Origin: Amycolatopsis alba DSM 44262
GTDB taxonomy: Bacteria > Actinomycetota > Actinomycetes > Mycobacteriales > Pseudonocardiaceae
Reading direction: 5' to 3'
NCBI RefSeq assembly: GCF_000384215.1
Contig: NZ_KB913032.1
Span: 1,823,021-1,887,020, forward strand
Length of the DNA: 64,000 nucleotides
Part shown: in pieces, positions 8,757 through 15,620 of the stretch
Layout of the letters: every line of letters begins with the position of its first letter
Position numbering within the stretch: position 1 is the first letter of the stretch
Notes under the pieces: generated by a model
Seen by the model: only the letters and a program-made list of their open reading frames with translations
Told to the model about the DNA's origin: nothing
The model's database searches: none
Made by a program: the position numbers and the translations under genes

Positions 8757-10058
8757 TCACGAGCGCTTGGCGGCCGCAGTGACGTCGTGGAGATGGATCA
8801 CGACGTCGAACGACTGGGTCAGTTTGACGTTCTGGATCTTGGTCGGATACTGGGTGCCGATGAACCGGGTCGGATGCGAAGCCGCCAGCCAAGCCCGTGC
8901 CCGCGTGGGCGCGGTGCGGAGGTCGAGGTAGAAGTCCTCGTAGGCGACCCGGTCGAGCGTGGCCTCCGCCGTGTCCGGCGCGGCGGCGCCCACCGTGAAC
9001 TTCTGCCAGTCGCCGCCGCCGACCGACTCGCTCGTCGACAGGAACGAGCCACGCTCGAAGGTGAAGCCGATCGGAACATAGTCGCTGCCGAAAGCGTCAC
9101 GCAGGAAGGCACCTTGCGTCTTCGGGTGTACCGGGTAGTCGGCCGCGAGGTACCCGACGTGGTTGTTGTGCGCCGACGTGAGGATCTTGCCCCCGAGCCG
9201 CCGCTGCCACCACTCGACGTTCTCCGCCATCACCCGGTCACGCAGACGCGTGAACTCCGGCACTGTGGCCTCGTCGGCCGCGTCGACGCTGAGGAATTCA
9301 GCCGTCCAGGCGATATTGCGCGCGTGCTGCACGACCCACGGATCACTCATACCGCTGACCAGATCGAGTGCTTGCTTGGCCTTGGCTGCGAGCTGTCGTC
9401 GTTCCGCCAACGGCTTGTTCAGGTACGTGAACGCGTCGATCGGGCGCAGTCCGGAGTAGAGCTCCGTGAGCTGCGGCAGCTTCTCCGGATGCTCCCTGCG
9501 CACGTACCCGGTGACCCGCTCGAAGAACGCGTCGTCCACCGCGGGCGCACCGATGTCGTGCCCCAGGAAGTGCACGGTACGGCCGGGATGATCGCGGTTG
9601 TAGGCACGCATCCACTGCAGCAGGCTCACGAATTCTTCACGATCCCACGGGCTGCCCGCCAGGTTCTTGGCGACGACCTCGCGGACGTCACCCTTCCCGG
9701 TCTGCAGGTACTCATCGATATTCACACCTGCCGACCAGCTCACCTCCAGCGCGAACGCGGTGAATCCCTTCTGCTCGACCAAATACCGGAACACCCGCTC
9801 CTTCATCGCGAAGAACTCGTGCGAACCATGTGTCGCCTCGCCGAGCCCGACCACCTTCGCATCACCGATCATCTGCCCCAGCGCACGCAAATCGACCGTC
9901 GGACGGCCAGGCTCGGTCCACAGCAACGGACGGGCCATCTGCTCCAACGCGCGAACCGGGTCAGTCTGCCGGTCGGCCGGTGCCGCCTGCGCGACCGCCG
10001 GAATGAAAAACGACGCCGCCAACGCCGCCGCCATTACTGTTCTCCTCTTAAGCTCCAT
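8757..10058 (-). CDS. Secreted erythromycin-esterase family protein
   Basis: 433 residues from the ATG at 10058, preceded by GAGG at optimal spacing. An N-terminal KRRT and hydrophobic segment ending AQA-AP form a signal peptide (a twin-arginine signal is possible). The mature protein contains the erythromycin-esterase signature: VVGLGEATHGSHEFF with the catalytic Glu/His, then ALEVSW, LGHDIG and SAHNNHVGY. Family members hydrolyse macrolide lactones or have other, unknown hydrolytic roles; TraB/ChaN-like relatives exist, so macrolide resistance should not be assumed. It shares its upstream region with a divergent beta-lactamase-related gene. Confidence 0.88.
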   Translation of the reverse strand: MELKRRTVMAAALAASFFIPAVAQAAPADRQTDPVRALEQMARPLLWTEPGRPTVDLRALGQMIGDAKVVGLGEATHGSHEFFAMKERVFRYLVEQKGFTAFALEVSWSAGVNIDEYLQTGKGDVREVVAKNLAGSPWDREEFVSLLQWMRAYNRDHPGRTVHFLGHDIGAPAVDDAFFERVTGYVRREHPEKLPQLTELYSGLRPIDAFTYLNKPLAERRQLAAKAKQALDLVSGMSDPWVVQHARNIAWTAEFLSVDAADEATVPEFTRLRDRVMAENVEWWQRRLGGKILTSAHNNHVGYLAADYPVHPKTQGAFLRDAFGSDYVPIGFTFERGSFLSTSESVGGGDWQKFTVGAAAPDTAEATLDRVAYEDFYLDLRTAPTRARAWLAASHPTRFIGTQYPTKIQNVKLTQSFDVVIHLHDVTAAAKRS

Positions 10059-10115
10059 GAAGAAATCCTCGCAAGTCACGCCCGGCAGCGTGATGGCGCC
10101 AGCATCCACATCCGT

Positions 10116-10177
10116 GGTAGCGTAGGCACCACCGTCCACAGCGGAGTTCTGCACGACAGGGTGGTGCCTGCGCTACC
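10116..10177. promoter_or_regulatory. 18-bp inverted repeat in divergent promoter region
   Basis: GGTAGCGTAGGCACCACC at 10116-10133 is inverted at 10160-10177 with a single mismatch and a 26-bp spacer. A further imperfect dyad (GCTAC...GTAGC) follows immediately at 10172-10189. The position, midway between two divergent secreted-enzyme genes, suggests a shared operator rather than a terminator. Confidence 0.5.
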
Positions 10178-10234
10178 TTGGAAAGTAGCGTTCAGTAGAT
10201 CGTCGACAGACTTCGAAGTCAGTATTCTCGCCGC

Positions 10235-11338
10235 ATGCGAAAAGCTCTTGTAGTCGCGATAGCGGCAACTGTTTTGACGGCGGGTGTGGCGCAGGCATCG
10301 CCCAGTGATCTGCAGCGTGACCTGGACGCCATCCGGGATTCCGGCGCCGTGGGCGTCCAGGCACGCCTGGTGTCGCCAGGTAAGGAAAGTGTTGGCAGCA
10401 GCGGCACTTCCGTGCGCGGCCACCACGTGCCGGTGCCGACCAACGGCCACTTCCGGATCGGCAGCGACACCAAGACCTTCGCCGCGACCGTGCTGCTGCA
10501 ACTTGTCGCGCAAGGCCGTATTTCACTGGACGACAGCGTCGAGAAATGGCTGCCGAATCTCGTGCAAGGGAACGGCAACGACGGCAACCTGATCACGGTA
10601 CGCAACCTGCTCCAGCACACGAGCGGCATCTACGACTACCCGCACACCGCGGAAATCGAAATGCAGACCGAAGCCGGTTTCCGCAAGCACCAATTCAAGC
10701 GGATGGCCCCCGAAAAGGTCGTGGAACTGAGCGTCGCGCATCCGCCGGTCTTCGCACCCGGCAGCAAGTGGGAGTACTCGAACGTCAACTACATCATCGC
10801 CGGCATGATCATCGAAAAGGTCACCGGCCGGTCGTGGCGTGACGAAGTACGGGACCGCATCATCAGGCCGCTCGGCATGCACGACACGACCTTGCCCGGC
10901 GACTCCCCCTTCCTGCCGTGGCCGCACGCCGAGGGATACACGCTGACCGGCACCGGAGCGTTCCGCAGCACCGAGGTCAGTCTCGGATGGGGCGGCGCGG
11001 CGGCAGAGATCGTGTCGACCACCAAGGACCTCGGCAAGTTCTGGCGCGCGCTGCTCGGCGGCAAACTGCTCCCAGCCGCCCAGCTGGCCGAAATGAAGAC
11101 CACGGACCCGCGCGGGCTCTATGACGGCTACGGACTCGGTGTGCTCCGCCACGTGACGAACTGTGGCATCGTCACCTGGTTCCACGACGGCGGCACCCCC
11201 GGCTTCGCCACCGGTGGCGCCGTCACCGACGATGGCCGGACCAGCGTGATCGTGTCGCTGTCGAACGACGGCAAAATCAAGGACCAGATGGCAGCCAAGA
11301 CGCGCTTGGTCGACAACGCGATCTGCCGATCACGCTAA
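10235..11338 (+). CDS. Secreted beta-lactamase-related serine hydrolase / D-Ala-D-Ala carboxypeptidase-like
   Basis: 367 residues with a short signal peptide (MRKALVVAIAATVLTAGVAQA). Class C/AmpC-like fold: the nucleophile SxxK is SDTK (Ser about 77, Lys about 80), the YxN motif is in EYSNVNYI, and the third motif is HDGGTPGF in place of KTG. This combination is typical of DD-carboxypeptidase or esterase members of the beta-lactamase superfamily rather than true beta-lactamases. It acts outside the membrane on peptidoglycan or small esters. Divergent from the erythromycin-esterase gene; a strong hairpin follows 50 bp after the stop. Confidence 0.9.
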   Translation: MRKALVVAIAATVLTAGVAQASPSDLQRDLDAIRDSGAVGVQARLVSPGKESVGSSGTSVRGHHVPVPTNGHFRIGSDTKTFAATVLLQLVAQGRISLDDSVEKWLPNLVQGNGNDGNLITVRNLLQHTSGIYDYPHTAEIEMQTEAGFRKHQFKRMAPEKVVELSVAHPPVFAPGSKWEYSNVNYIIAGMIIEKVTGRSWRDEVRDRIIRPLGMHDTTLPGDSPFLPWPHAEGYTLTGTGAFRSTEVSLGWGGAAAEIVSTTKDLGKFWRALLGGKLLPAAQLAEMKTTDPRGLYDGYGLGVLRHVTNCGIVTWFHDGGTPGFATGGAVTDDGRTSVIVSLSNDGKIKDQMAAKTRLVDNAICRSR

Positions 11339-11388
11339 AGCCCGCAAGCGCAAAGGACGTCGCTTCGCGCCGGGATGCCACGCGCCTC

Positions 11389-11429
11389 CCTCCTGGTTCT
11401 CTGTCCCGCAACGACAGAGAACCAGGAGG
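11389..11429. terminator. Perfect 17-bp hairpin after the serine hydrolase gene
   Basis: CCTCCTGGTTCTCTGTC (11389-11405) pairs perfectly with 11413-11429 around a 7-nt loop. There is no T-run. It lies 50 bp beyond the stop of the serine hydrolase and probably serves as a terminator or mRNA 3'-end stabiliser. Confidence 0.55.
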
Positions 11430-11850
11430 ACCAGGTATTCAGGGCTGGCGGGGTCGGGGCGTTCGCGCCGGTGTCCCCGGTCGGCGACGGCGAGGATGGC
11501 GGTGCCCGTGGCGTCGAGGGCAGCGGTGAGGGTCACCGTGCCATCGGGGGTGTCGGTTGACACACCCCGGAGCCGCTGAACTCGACATGTCTCCTTTGCC
11601 GGAATATCGAAGCCGGGCAGGCCACAGTGGACGACAGCGCCACGGCGCACCTCGACGCAAAAGACAAGAAGCAGACGGCGAAACCCACTTCGTCTGATCT
11701 GAACCTTCTCGAAGCGCTCCCCCGGCTCACCGTGAAGATGCATGATGCAGCGGACCAAGTGACCGTTACCACCAAACTGCCGGTCGACCAGGTACCGGAA
11801 ACCGCTGCGGCCGCAGAAAGGATCAGCGACGCGATGACTTCCGCCGAAAT
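11430..11850 (+). pseudogene. Gene-poor stretch with possible recombinase C-terminal relic
   Basis: No intact gene is evident between the hairpin and the tRNA-Glu terminator. The plus frame from a GTG near 11627 reads SSDLNLLEALPRLTVKMHDA and continues with VTVTTKLPVDQV, which resembles the C-terminal tail of large serine recombinases; it has no catalytic region and its frame runs on into the tRNA. On the minus strand, 11440-11560 encodes GTVTLTAALDATGTAILAVA followed by DRGH, which looks coding but is interrupted. I read this as decayed material beside a tRNA, a common integration site. Both identifications are tentative. Confidence 0.25.
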
Positions 11851-11852
11851 GC

Positions 11853-11885
11853 AAAAAGTCCCGACCGAAACGGTCGGGACTTTTT
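11853..11885. terminator. Intrinsic terminator downstream of tRNA-Glu
   Basis: A perfect 15-bp stem (AAAAAGTCCCGACCG at 11853-11867 with 11871-11885) around an AAA loop, flanked by an A-run on one side and a T-run on the other. It works in either direction and terminates the minus-strand tRNA transcript. Confidence 0.9.
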
Positions 11886-11901
11886 GGGTGGAAGCTGTAC
11901 G

Positions 11902-11974
11902 TACCCCCGATGGGATTCGAACCCACGCTACCGGCGTGAGAGGCCGGCGTCCTAGGCCGCTAGACGACGGGGGC
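11902..11974 (-). tRNA. tRNA-Glu (CTC)
   Basis: A 73-nt cloverleaf on the minus strand: acceptor GCCCCCG pairs with CGGGGGT, the anticodon loop CTCTCAC carries CTC, the T-arm has GGTTCGAATCC, and the D-loop contains AGCGGCCTAGGA. CCA is not encoded. It lies 131 bp downstream of tRNA-Gln on the same strand, and a T-run terminator follows at 11853-11885. Confidence 0.95.
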
Positions 11975-12105
11975 TAGGAATTTCTCCTCTAAGAGGAGGT
12001 TTTTCAGTTGTTCACCTGCTGTGTTGCTGTGGAGAAACTTACCAGACCGGGTTTCCCGCCTTTGCAGGGGGGTCACTCTGTGTTTCACTCCGGAGAGTTC
12101 TCCAG

Positions 12106-12177
12106 CTGGGGTACCAGGACTCGAACCTAGACTAACTGGACCAGAACCAGTCGTGCTGCCAATTACACCATACCCCA
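12106..12177 (-). tRNA. tRNA-Gln (CTG)
   Basis: A 72-nt cloverleaf on the minus strand: acceptor TGGGGTA pairs with TACCCCA, the anticodon stem ACTGG/CCAGT encloses loop TTCTGGT with CTG, and the T-arm is AGGTTCGAGTCCT. First of a two-tRNA cluster with tRNA-Glu. In many actinobacteria this pair sits near gltX and an FAH-family gene; the FAH gene is present at 14828 but gltX is not in this window. Confidence 0.95.
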
Positions 12178-12244
12178 GTGAGGTGCTGGTCAGTAAACCA
12201 ACACTGCCGGTCTTGACCGGCTCAGCACCGCACGAGAGGAAATA

Positions 12245-13072
12245 CTAGAGCACGCTGTTCCGCACCGTGAAAGCGGGGGTCTCCGTGGCGCGCTGGGCCG
12301 GGACGCCGAGCTTCGCGAACTCGGAAACGAGCAGCTCAGGGAGCTCATCGAGGCCGGAGATCGTGTGCACGCCCGCCGGGGCACGCTCGGCGATGCCGTC
12401 CCGGTCGAGCCACACGGCCCCCAGGCCGGCGTCGCGGGCGCCGATGGCGTCGGTGTCGAGCTTGTCGCCGACATGGACGGCTTGCGCCGGGTCGCAGCCG
12501 AGGCCGAGGCAGACCGAGTGGAACATCGCCGCGTCCGGTTTGGCTACTCCGAGTTCACCGGCGATGGCCACGTGGTCGAAGAACCGGGCGAGGCCGAGAT
12601 CGGCGATCTTCTTGCGCTGATGGGTGCCCGAGGCGTTCGTGACGGCCGCGACGAGTACGCCGGCGGCCCGCAGCCATTCCAGGCACGGGAGGACATCTTC
12701 AAACAATTGCCACGAACGGGTGAGGATTTCACGGCGGCGTCTTTCGAAGCCGCTGACCTGCTCTTCGTCGGCGAGAATGCCGATCTCGGCGAGGAAACAT
12801 TCAGTACGCGTGTGATGCATGGTCGTGTAATCGATTTCGCCGGCGACCACCAGCGCGACATGCTCTTCGGTGATGAGATCCCACAGTGGCCAAAGATCGT
12901 TCCGGCCGGTGAGCGCGCGCAGGCTGACCCGGATCGCGGCCGTGCAGTCGATCAGCGTGTCATCGATGTCCAGACACACCAAGCGTAACTCCGGCGGCTC
13001 CCAGGGGGCTCCCTCCGGAGCGTCCGGCGTGGTTCGTGACGAGGTCCGGGGCACGAGAGCGAAATCCACCAA
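12245..13072 (-). CDS. HAD-superfamily hydrolase (phosphatase-like)
   Basis: 275 residues starting with GTG at 13072. Motif I is CLDIDDTLI near residue 34 (nucleophile and acid Asp), motif II is AVTNASG, the conserved Lys is in GVAKPDAAMF, and motif IV is HVGDKLDTDAIGA. An alpha-helical cap lies between motifs I and II (residues about 50-120), so this is a C1-capped HAD phosphatase of the phosphoglycolate-phosphatase/YjjG type. Cytosolic; substrate unknown. The ~30 N-terminal residues before the first strand are Pro/Glu-rich and may not all be translated. Stand-alone gene upstream of the tRNAs. Confidence 0.9.
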   Translation of the reverse strand: MVDFALVPRTSSRTTPDAPEGAPWEPPELRLVCLDIDDTLIDCTAAIRVSLRALTGRNDLWPLWDLITEEHVALVVAGEIDYTTMHHTRTECFLAEIGILADEEQVSGFERRRREILTRSWQLFEDVLPCLEWLRAAGVLVAAVTNASGTHQRKKIADLGLARFFDHVAIAGELGVAKPDAAMFHSVCLGLGCDPAQAVHVGDKLDTDAIGARDAGLGAVWLDRDGIAERAPAGVHTISGLDELPELLVSEFAKLGVPAQRATETPAFTVRNSVL

Positions 13073-13455
13073 GTGAGGCTAGGGCACCCAGCGCGATCGC
13101 GACTCTGCCGATGAGGTGATTAAGACTGCTCTGTTCCGGCGCGGGCACTCTACTCCCAGTTGGTGAGATGACGTGTTTTAGTTACCGGACAACGGCTAAC
13201 GCGACCAGCCGGGTGAAATGCCGATACCCGGCCTCCGGTCCGATCCAGAGTGCACACACGCAGTGACGACACCGGAAATCCTTGCGTGACTTGAAGTGCG
13301 GACCGTCCACAAGGGCATTACCGCGATCGCCGTCCTTCGAGGACCGTGCACCCACCATCGAATCCTTTTTGGACAGTCGTCTCGATCATCGGCGAGAGCA
13401 CGCGAACCGGTGAAACCCAGGCCATAGCCCGATCAGCGTATCCGCCGGATGGCGC
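13073..13455. other. Intergenic stretch without recognisable gene
   Basis: About 380 bp between the divergent HAD and FAD-monooxygenase genes. I see no open frame with convincing codon bias, RNA gene or strong hairpin here, apart from the promoter/operator of the downstream gene described separately. Confidence 0.6.
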
Positions 13456-13510
13456 TTGACGCGCCGGTCGGACGGGTGCATCCTGAGTTTATTCAACAGG
13501 TGATGAATAA
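13456..13510 (+). promoter_or_regulatory. Promoter with TetR-like operator for the FAD monooxygenase
   Basis: TTGACG (13456-13461) and CATCCT (13479-13484) are spaced 17 bp. Directly downstream, TTATTCA (13489-13495) is inverted as TGAATAA (13504-13510) across 8 bp. This AT-rich dyad stands out in a GC-rich genome, overlaps the expected transcription start and has the size of a TetR-family operator. No regulator gene is adjacent. Confidence 0.55.
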
Positions 13511-13532
13511 GGGTTTCGAAGGGGTGGGACGG

Positions 13533-14771
13533 ATGAACGAACGCACGAACTGCGTGGTCGTCGGCGGTGGCCCCGCGGGCATGGTCGCCGGATTGCTGCT
13601 GGCCAGGGCCGGGGTCGAGGTCACGGTGCTGGAGAAGCACGCGGACTTCCTGAGGGACTTCCGCGGCGACACCGTGCACCCGTCGACGTTGACATTGCTC
13701 GACGAACTGGGCCTCGGCGAGAAGTTCCTCAGCCTGCCGCACAGCGAGATCTCCTACGCCGGTTTCCCCGCCGAGGACGGCACGATGATGCGCCTGGCCG
13801 ACCTGACCAGGCTGAAGGTGGCGCATCCGTACATCGCGATGGTCCCGCAGTGGGACTTCCTGGACCTGCTCGCCGACGCCGGCGCGAAGGAACCCACGTT
13901 CACGCTGCGGCAGAGCACCGAGATGACCGGGCTGGTCATGGAGCAGGGCCGGGTGAGCGGGATCCGCTACCGCACCTCCGAGGGCGTCACCGGCGAACTG
14001 CGCGCCGACCTGGTGATCGCCGCCGACGGTCGCTGGTCGCTGGCCCGGCGCGAGGCCGGGCTGATCTCGAAGGAGTACGACACCCCGTTCGACGCGTGGT
14101 GGTTCCGGATCTCGCGCAAGGACGGCGAACTGGAGGGCAGGCTGACCCCGAAGATGCGCAACCGCCGGTTCGCCGTGCCGCTGCCGCGCAAGGGCTACTT
14201 CCAGGTCGCCTACCTGGGCCCGAAGGGCGAAGACCTGCGGACCAAGGGCATCGAATGGTTCCGGGAGAACGTCGCCGAGGTCTGCCCCGAATTCGCCGAC
14301 CGCGTGGACGAGCTCAAGACGACCGACGACGTCAGGTTCCTCGACGTCAAGATGAACCTGCTGCGGAAGTGGCACCTCGACGGGCTGCTGTGCATCGGTG
14401 ACGCCGCGCACGCGATGTCACCGGTCGGCGGGGTCGGCATCAACCTCGCGGTGCAGGACGCCGTCGCGGCCGCCACCCTGCTCGCCGAACCTTTGCGCCG
14501 GGGCAGGCCGTCGGTGACGGACCTGGCGAAGGTCCGTAAACGCCGCCTGGCGCCCACGATGCTGGTTCAGGGGCTGCAACGGCTGTTGCACAAGAACGTC
14601 ATGCGACCGGTGATGGAGGGCAGGCGCAACGGCCCGCCCGCGGTGATGGTGAAGCTGTTCAGCCGCTTCCCGGTGCTGTCCTACGTCCCCGCGCGGCTGC
14701 TGGGCCTGGGGCTGCGACCCGAGCACGCCCCGGCCTTCGCGCGGCGGGCGATGGAACCGGCCGGTGATTAG
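13533..14771 (+). CDS. FAD-dependent aromatic-type monooxygenase/oxidoreductase
   Basis: 412 residues from the ATG at 13533; upstream in-frame starts would lie within the operator. The N-terminal Rossmann motif is CVVVGGGPAGMVAGLLLARAG, followed by the acidic strand end VLEKH. The RGDTVHPST loop, VIAADGRWS, and the second FAD motif CIGDAAHAMSPVGGVGINLA identify the PheA/TfdB (p-hydroxybenzoate hydroxylase) class of NAD(P)H-dependent FAD monooxygenases. The substrate may be an aromatic or polyketide-like xenobiotic. The predicted TetR-type operator suggests induction by the substrate. A hairpin follows the stop, separating it from the convergent FAH gene. Confidence 0.9.
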   Translation: MNERTNCVVVGGGPAGMVAGLLLARAGVEVTVLEKHADFLRDFRGDTVHPSTLTLLDELGLGEKFLSLPHSEISYAGFPAEDGTMMRLADLTRLKVAHPYIAMVPQWDFLDLLADAGAKEPTFTLRQSTEMTGLVMEQGRVSGIRYRTSEGVTGELRADLVIAADGRWSLARREAGLISKEYDTPFDAWWFRISRKDGELEGRLTPKMRNRRFAVPLPRKGYFQVAYLGPKGEDLRTKGIEWFRENVAEVCPEFADRVDELKTTDDVRFLDVKMNLLRKWHLDGLLCIGDAAHAMSPVGGVGINLAVQDAVAAATLLAEPLRRGRPSVTDLAKVRKRRLAPTMLVQGLQRLLHKNVMRPVMEGRRNGPPAVMVKLFSRFPVLSYVPARLLGLGLRPEHAPAFARRAMEPAGD

Positions 14772-14784
14772 CTCCTGAACGCCA

Positions 14785-14820
14785 TGAACGGCCCGTCCCT
14801 TGCGAGGAACGGGCCGTTCA
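14785..14820. terminator. Bidirectional hairpin between convergent genes
   Basis: TGAACGGCCCGTCCCT (14785-14800) pairs with 14805-14820 with one mismatch around TGCG. It lies between the ends of the monooxygenase and the FAH-family gene. The same TGAA-GG-CC-TTCCTTGC layout recurs at 17462 and 46741. Confidence 0.75.
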
Positions 14821-14827
14821 GAGCGGG

Positions 14828-15601
14828 CTAGACGTCCTGGACCGAGTTGGTCAGGGTGCCGATGCCTTCGATGGTGATCGAGACCGACTGGCCGTCCTCG
14901 ATCGGGCCGACGCCCTCGGGCGTGCCGGTCAGGATGACGTCGCCGGGCAGCAGGGTCATCACCCCGGACACGAACTCGATCAGCTCGGGGACCTTGTGCA
15001 CCAGGTCCGACGTCCGGCCGTCCTGCTTGAGCTCACCGTCCACCTCGGACTTGAGCGCCAGGTCGGCCGCGTCGAGCGAGGTCTCGATCCACGGGCCCAG
15101 CGGGCAGAAGGTGTCGAAACCCTTCGCCCGGCCCCACTGGCCGTCGGACTTCTGCAGGTCACGCGCGCTGACGTCGTTCGCCACGGTGTAGCCGAGGATC
15201 GCGCTCGCCGCGCGGGCGGCGGGCACGTTCTTGACCGGCTGGCCGATGACGATCGCCAGCTCACCCTCGAAGTCGACGCGGCCGACACCGCGCGGACGGC
15301 GGATGGGCACGTTCGGGCCGATCACCGTGGTCGACGGCTTGATGAACAGCATCGGGTCCTTGGGGATCTCGTTGCCGAACTCGGCCGCGTGCTTGGCGTA
15401 GTTCCGGCCGACCGCGATCACCTTCGACGGCAGGATCGGCGCGAGCAGCCGGACGTCGGCGAGCGGCCAGCGTTTGCCGGTGAAGTTGGGTTTGTTGCCG
15501 AAGGGGTGCTCGGCGATTTCCAGTACCTGGGCGTCGTCGCCGTCCCCTTCGATCGAAGCGAACGCGACACCACCGGGATGAGCAATTCGGGCTAGACGCA
15601 C
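14828..15601 (-). CDS. Fumarylacetoacetate-hydrolase family protein
   Basis: 257 residues from the GTG at 15601 (VRLARIAHPGG). The fold's metal-binding signature is present: VGRNYAKHAAEFGNE, then FEGELAIVIG with the two acidic ligands, ANDVSARDLQ and GFDTFCPLGPW, and the terminal motif LLPGDVILTGTPEGVG. Such enzymes hydrolyse or decarboxylate 2-hydroxyhepta-2,4-diene-1,7-dioate or acylpyruvates. The M. tuberculosis relative Rv2993c occupies the same neighbourhood. The next gene upstream is cimA, ending 20 bp away on the same strand, so co-transcription is possible. Confidence 0.9.
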   Translation of the reverse strand: MRLARIAHPGGVAFASIEGDGDDAQVLEIAEHPFGNKPNFTGKRWPLADVRLLAPILPSKVIAVGRNYAKHAAEFGNEIPKDPMLFIKPSTTVIGPNVPIRRPRGVGRVDFEGELAIVIGQPVKNVPAARAASAILGYTVANDVSARDLQKSDGQWGRAKGFDTFCPLGPWIETSLDAADLALKSEVDGELKQDGRTSDLVHKVPELIEFVSGVMTLLPGDVILTGTPEGVGPIEDGQSVSITIEGIGTLTNSVQDV

Positions 15602-15620
15602 TCCCCCACTGTACGACTCC

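Noticed and set aside
10235..11338. True class C beta-lactamase
   Set aside because: The third motif is HDG rather than KTG, so a carboxypeptidase/esterase relative is more likely.
11627..11977. A 116-codon plus-strand gene ending in the tRNA
   Set aside because: Its last ~25 codons are the complement of tRNA-Glu and a terminator; treated only as possible relic material.
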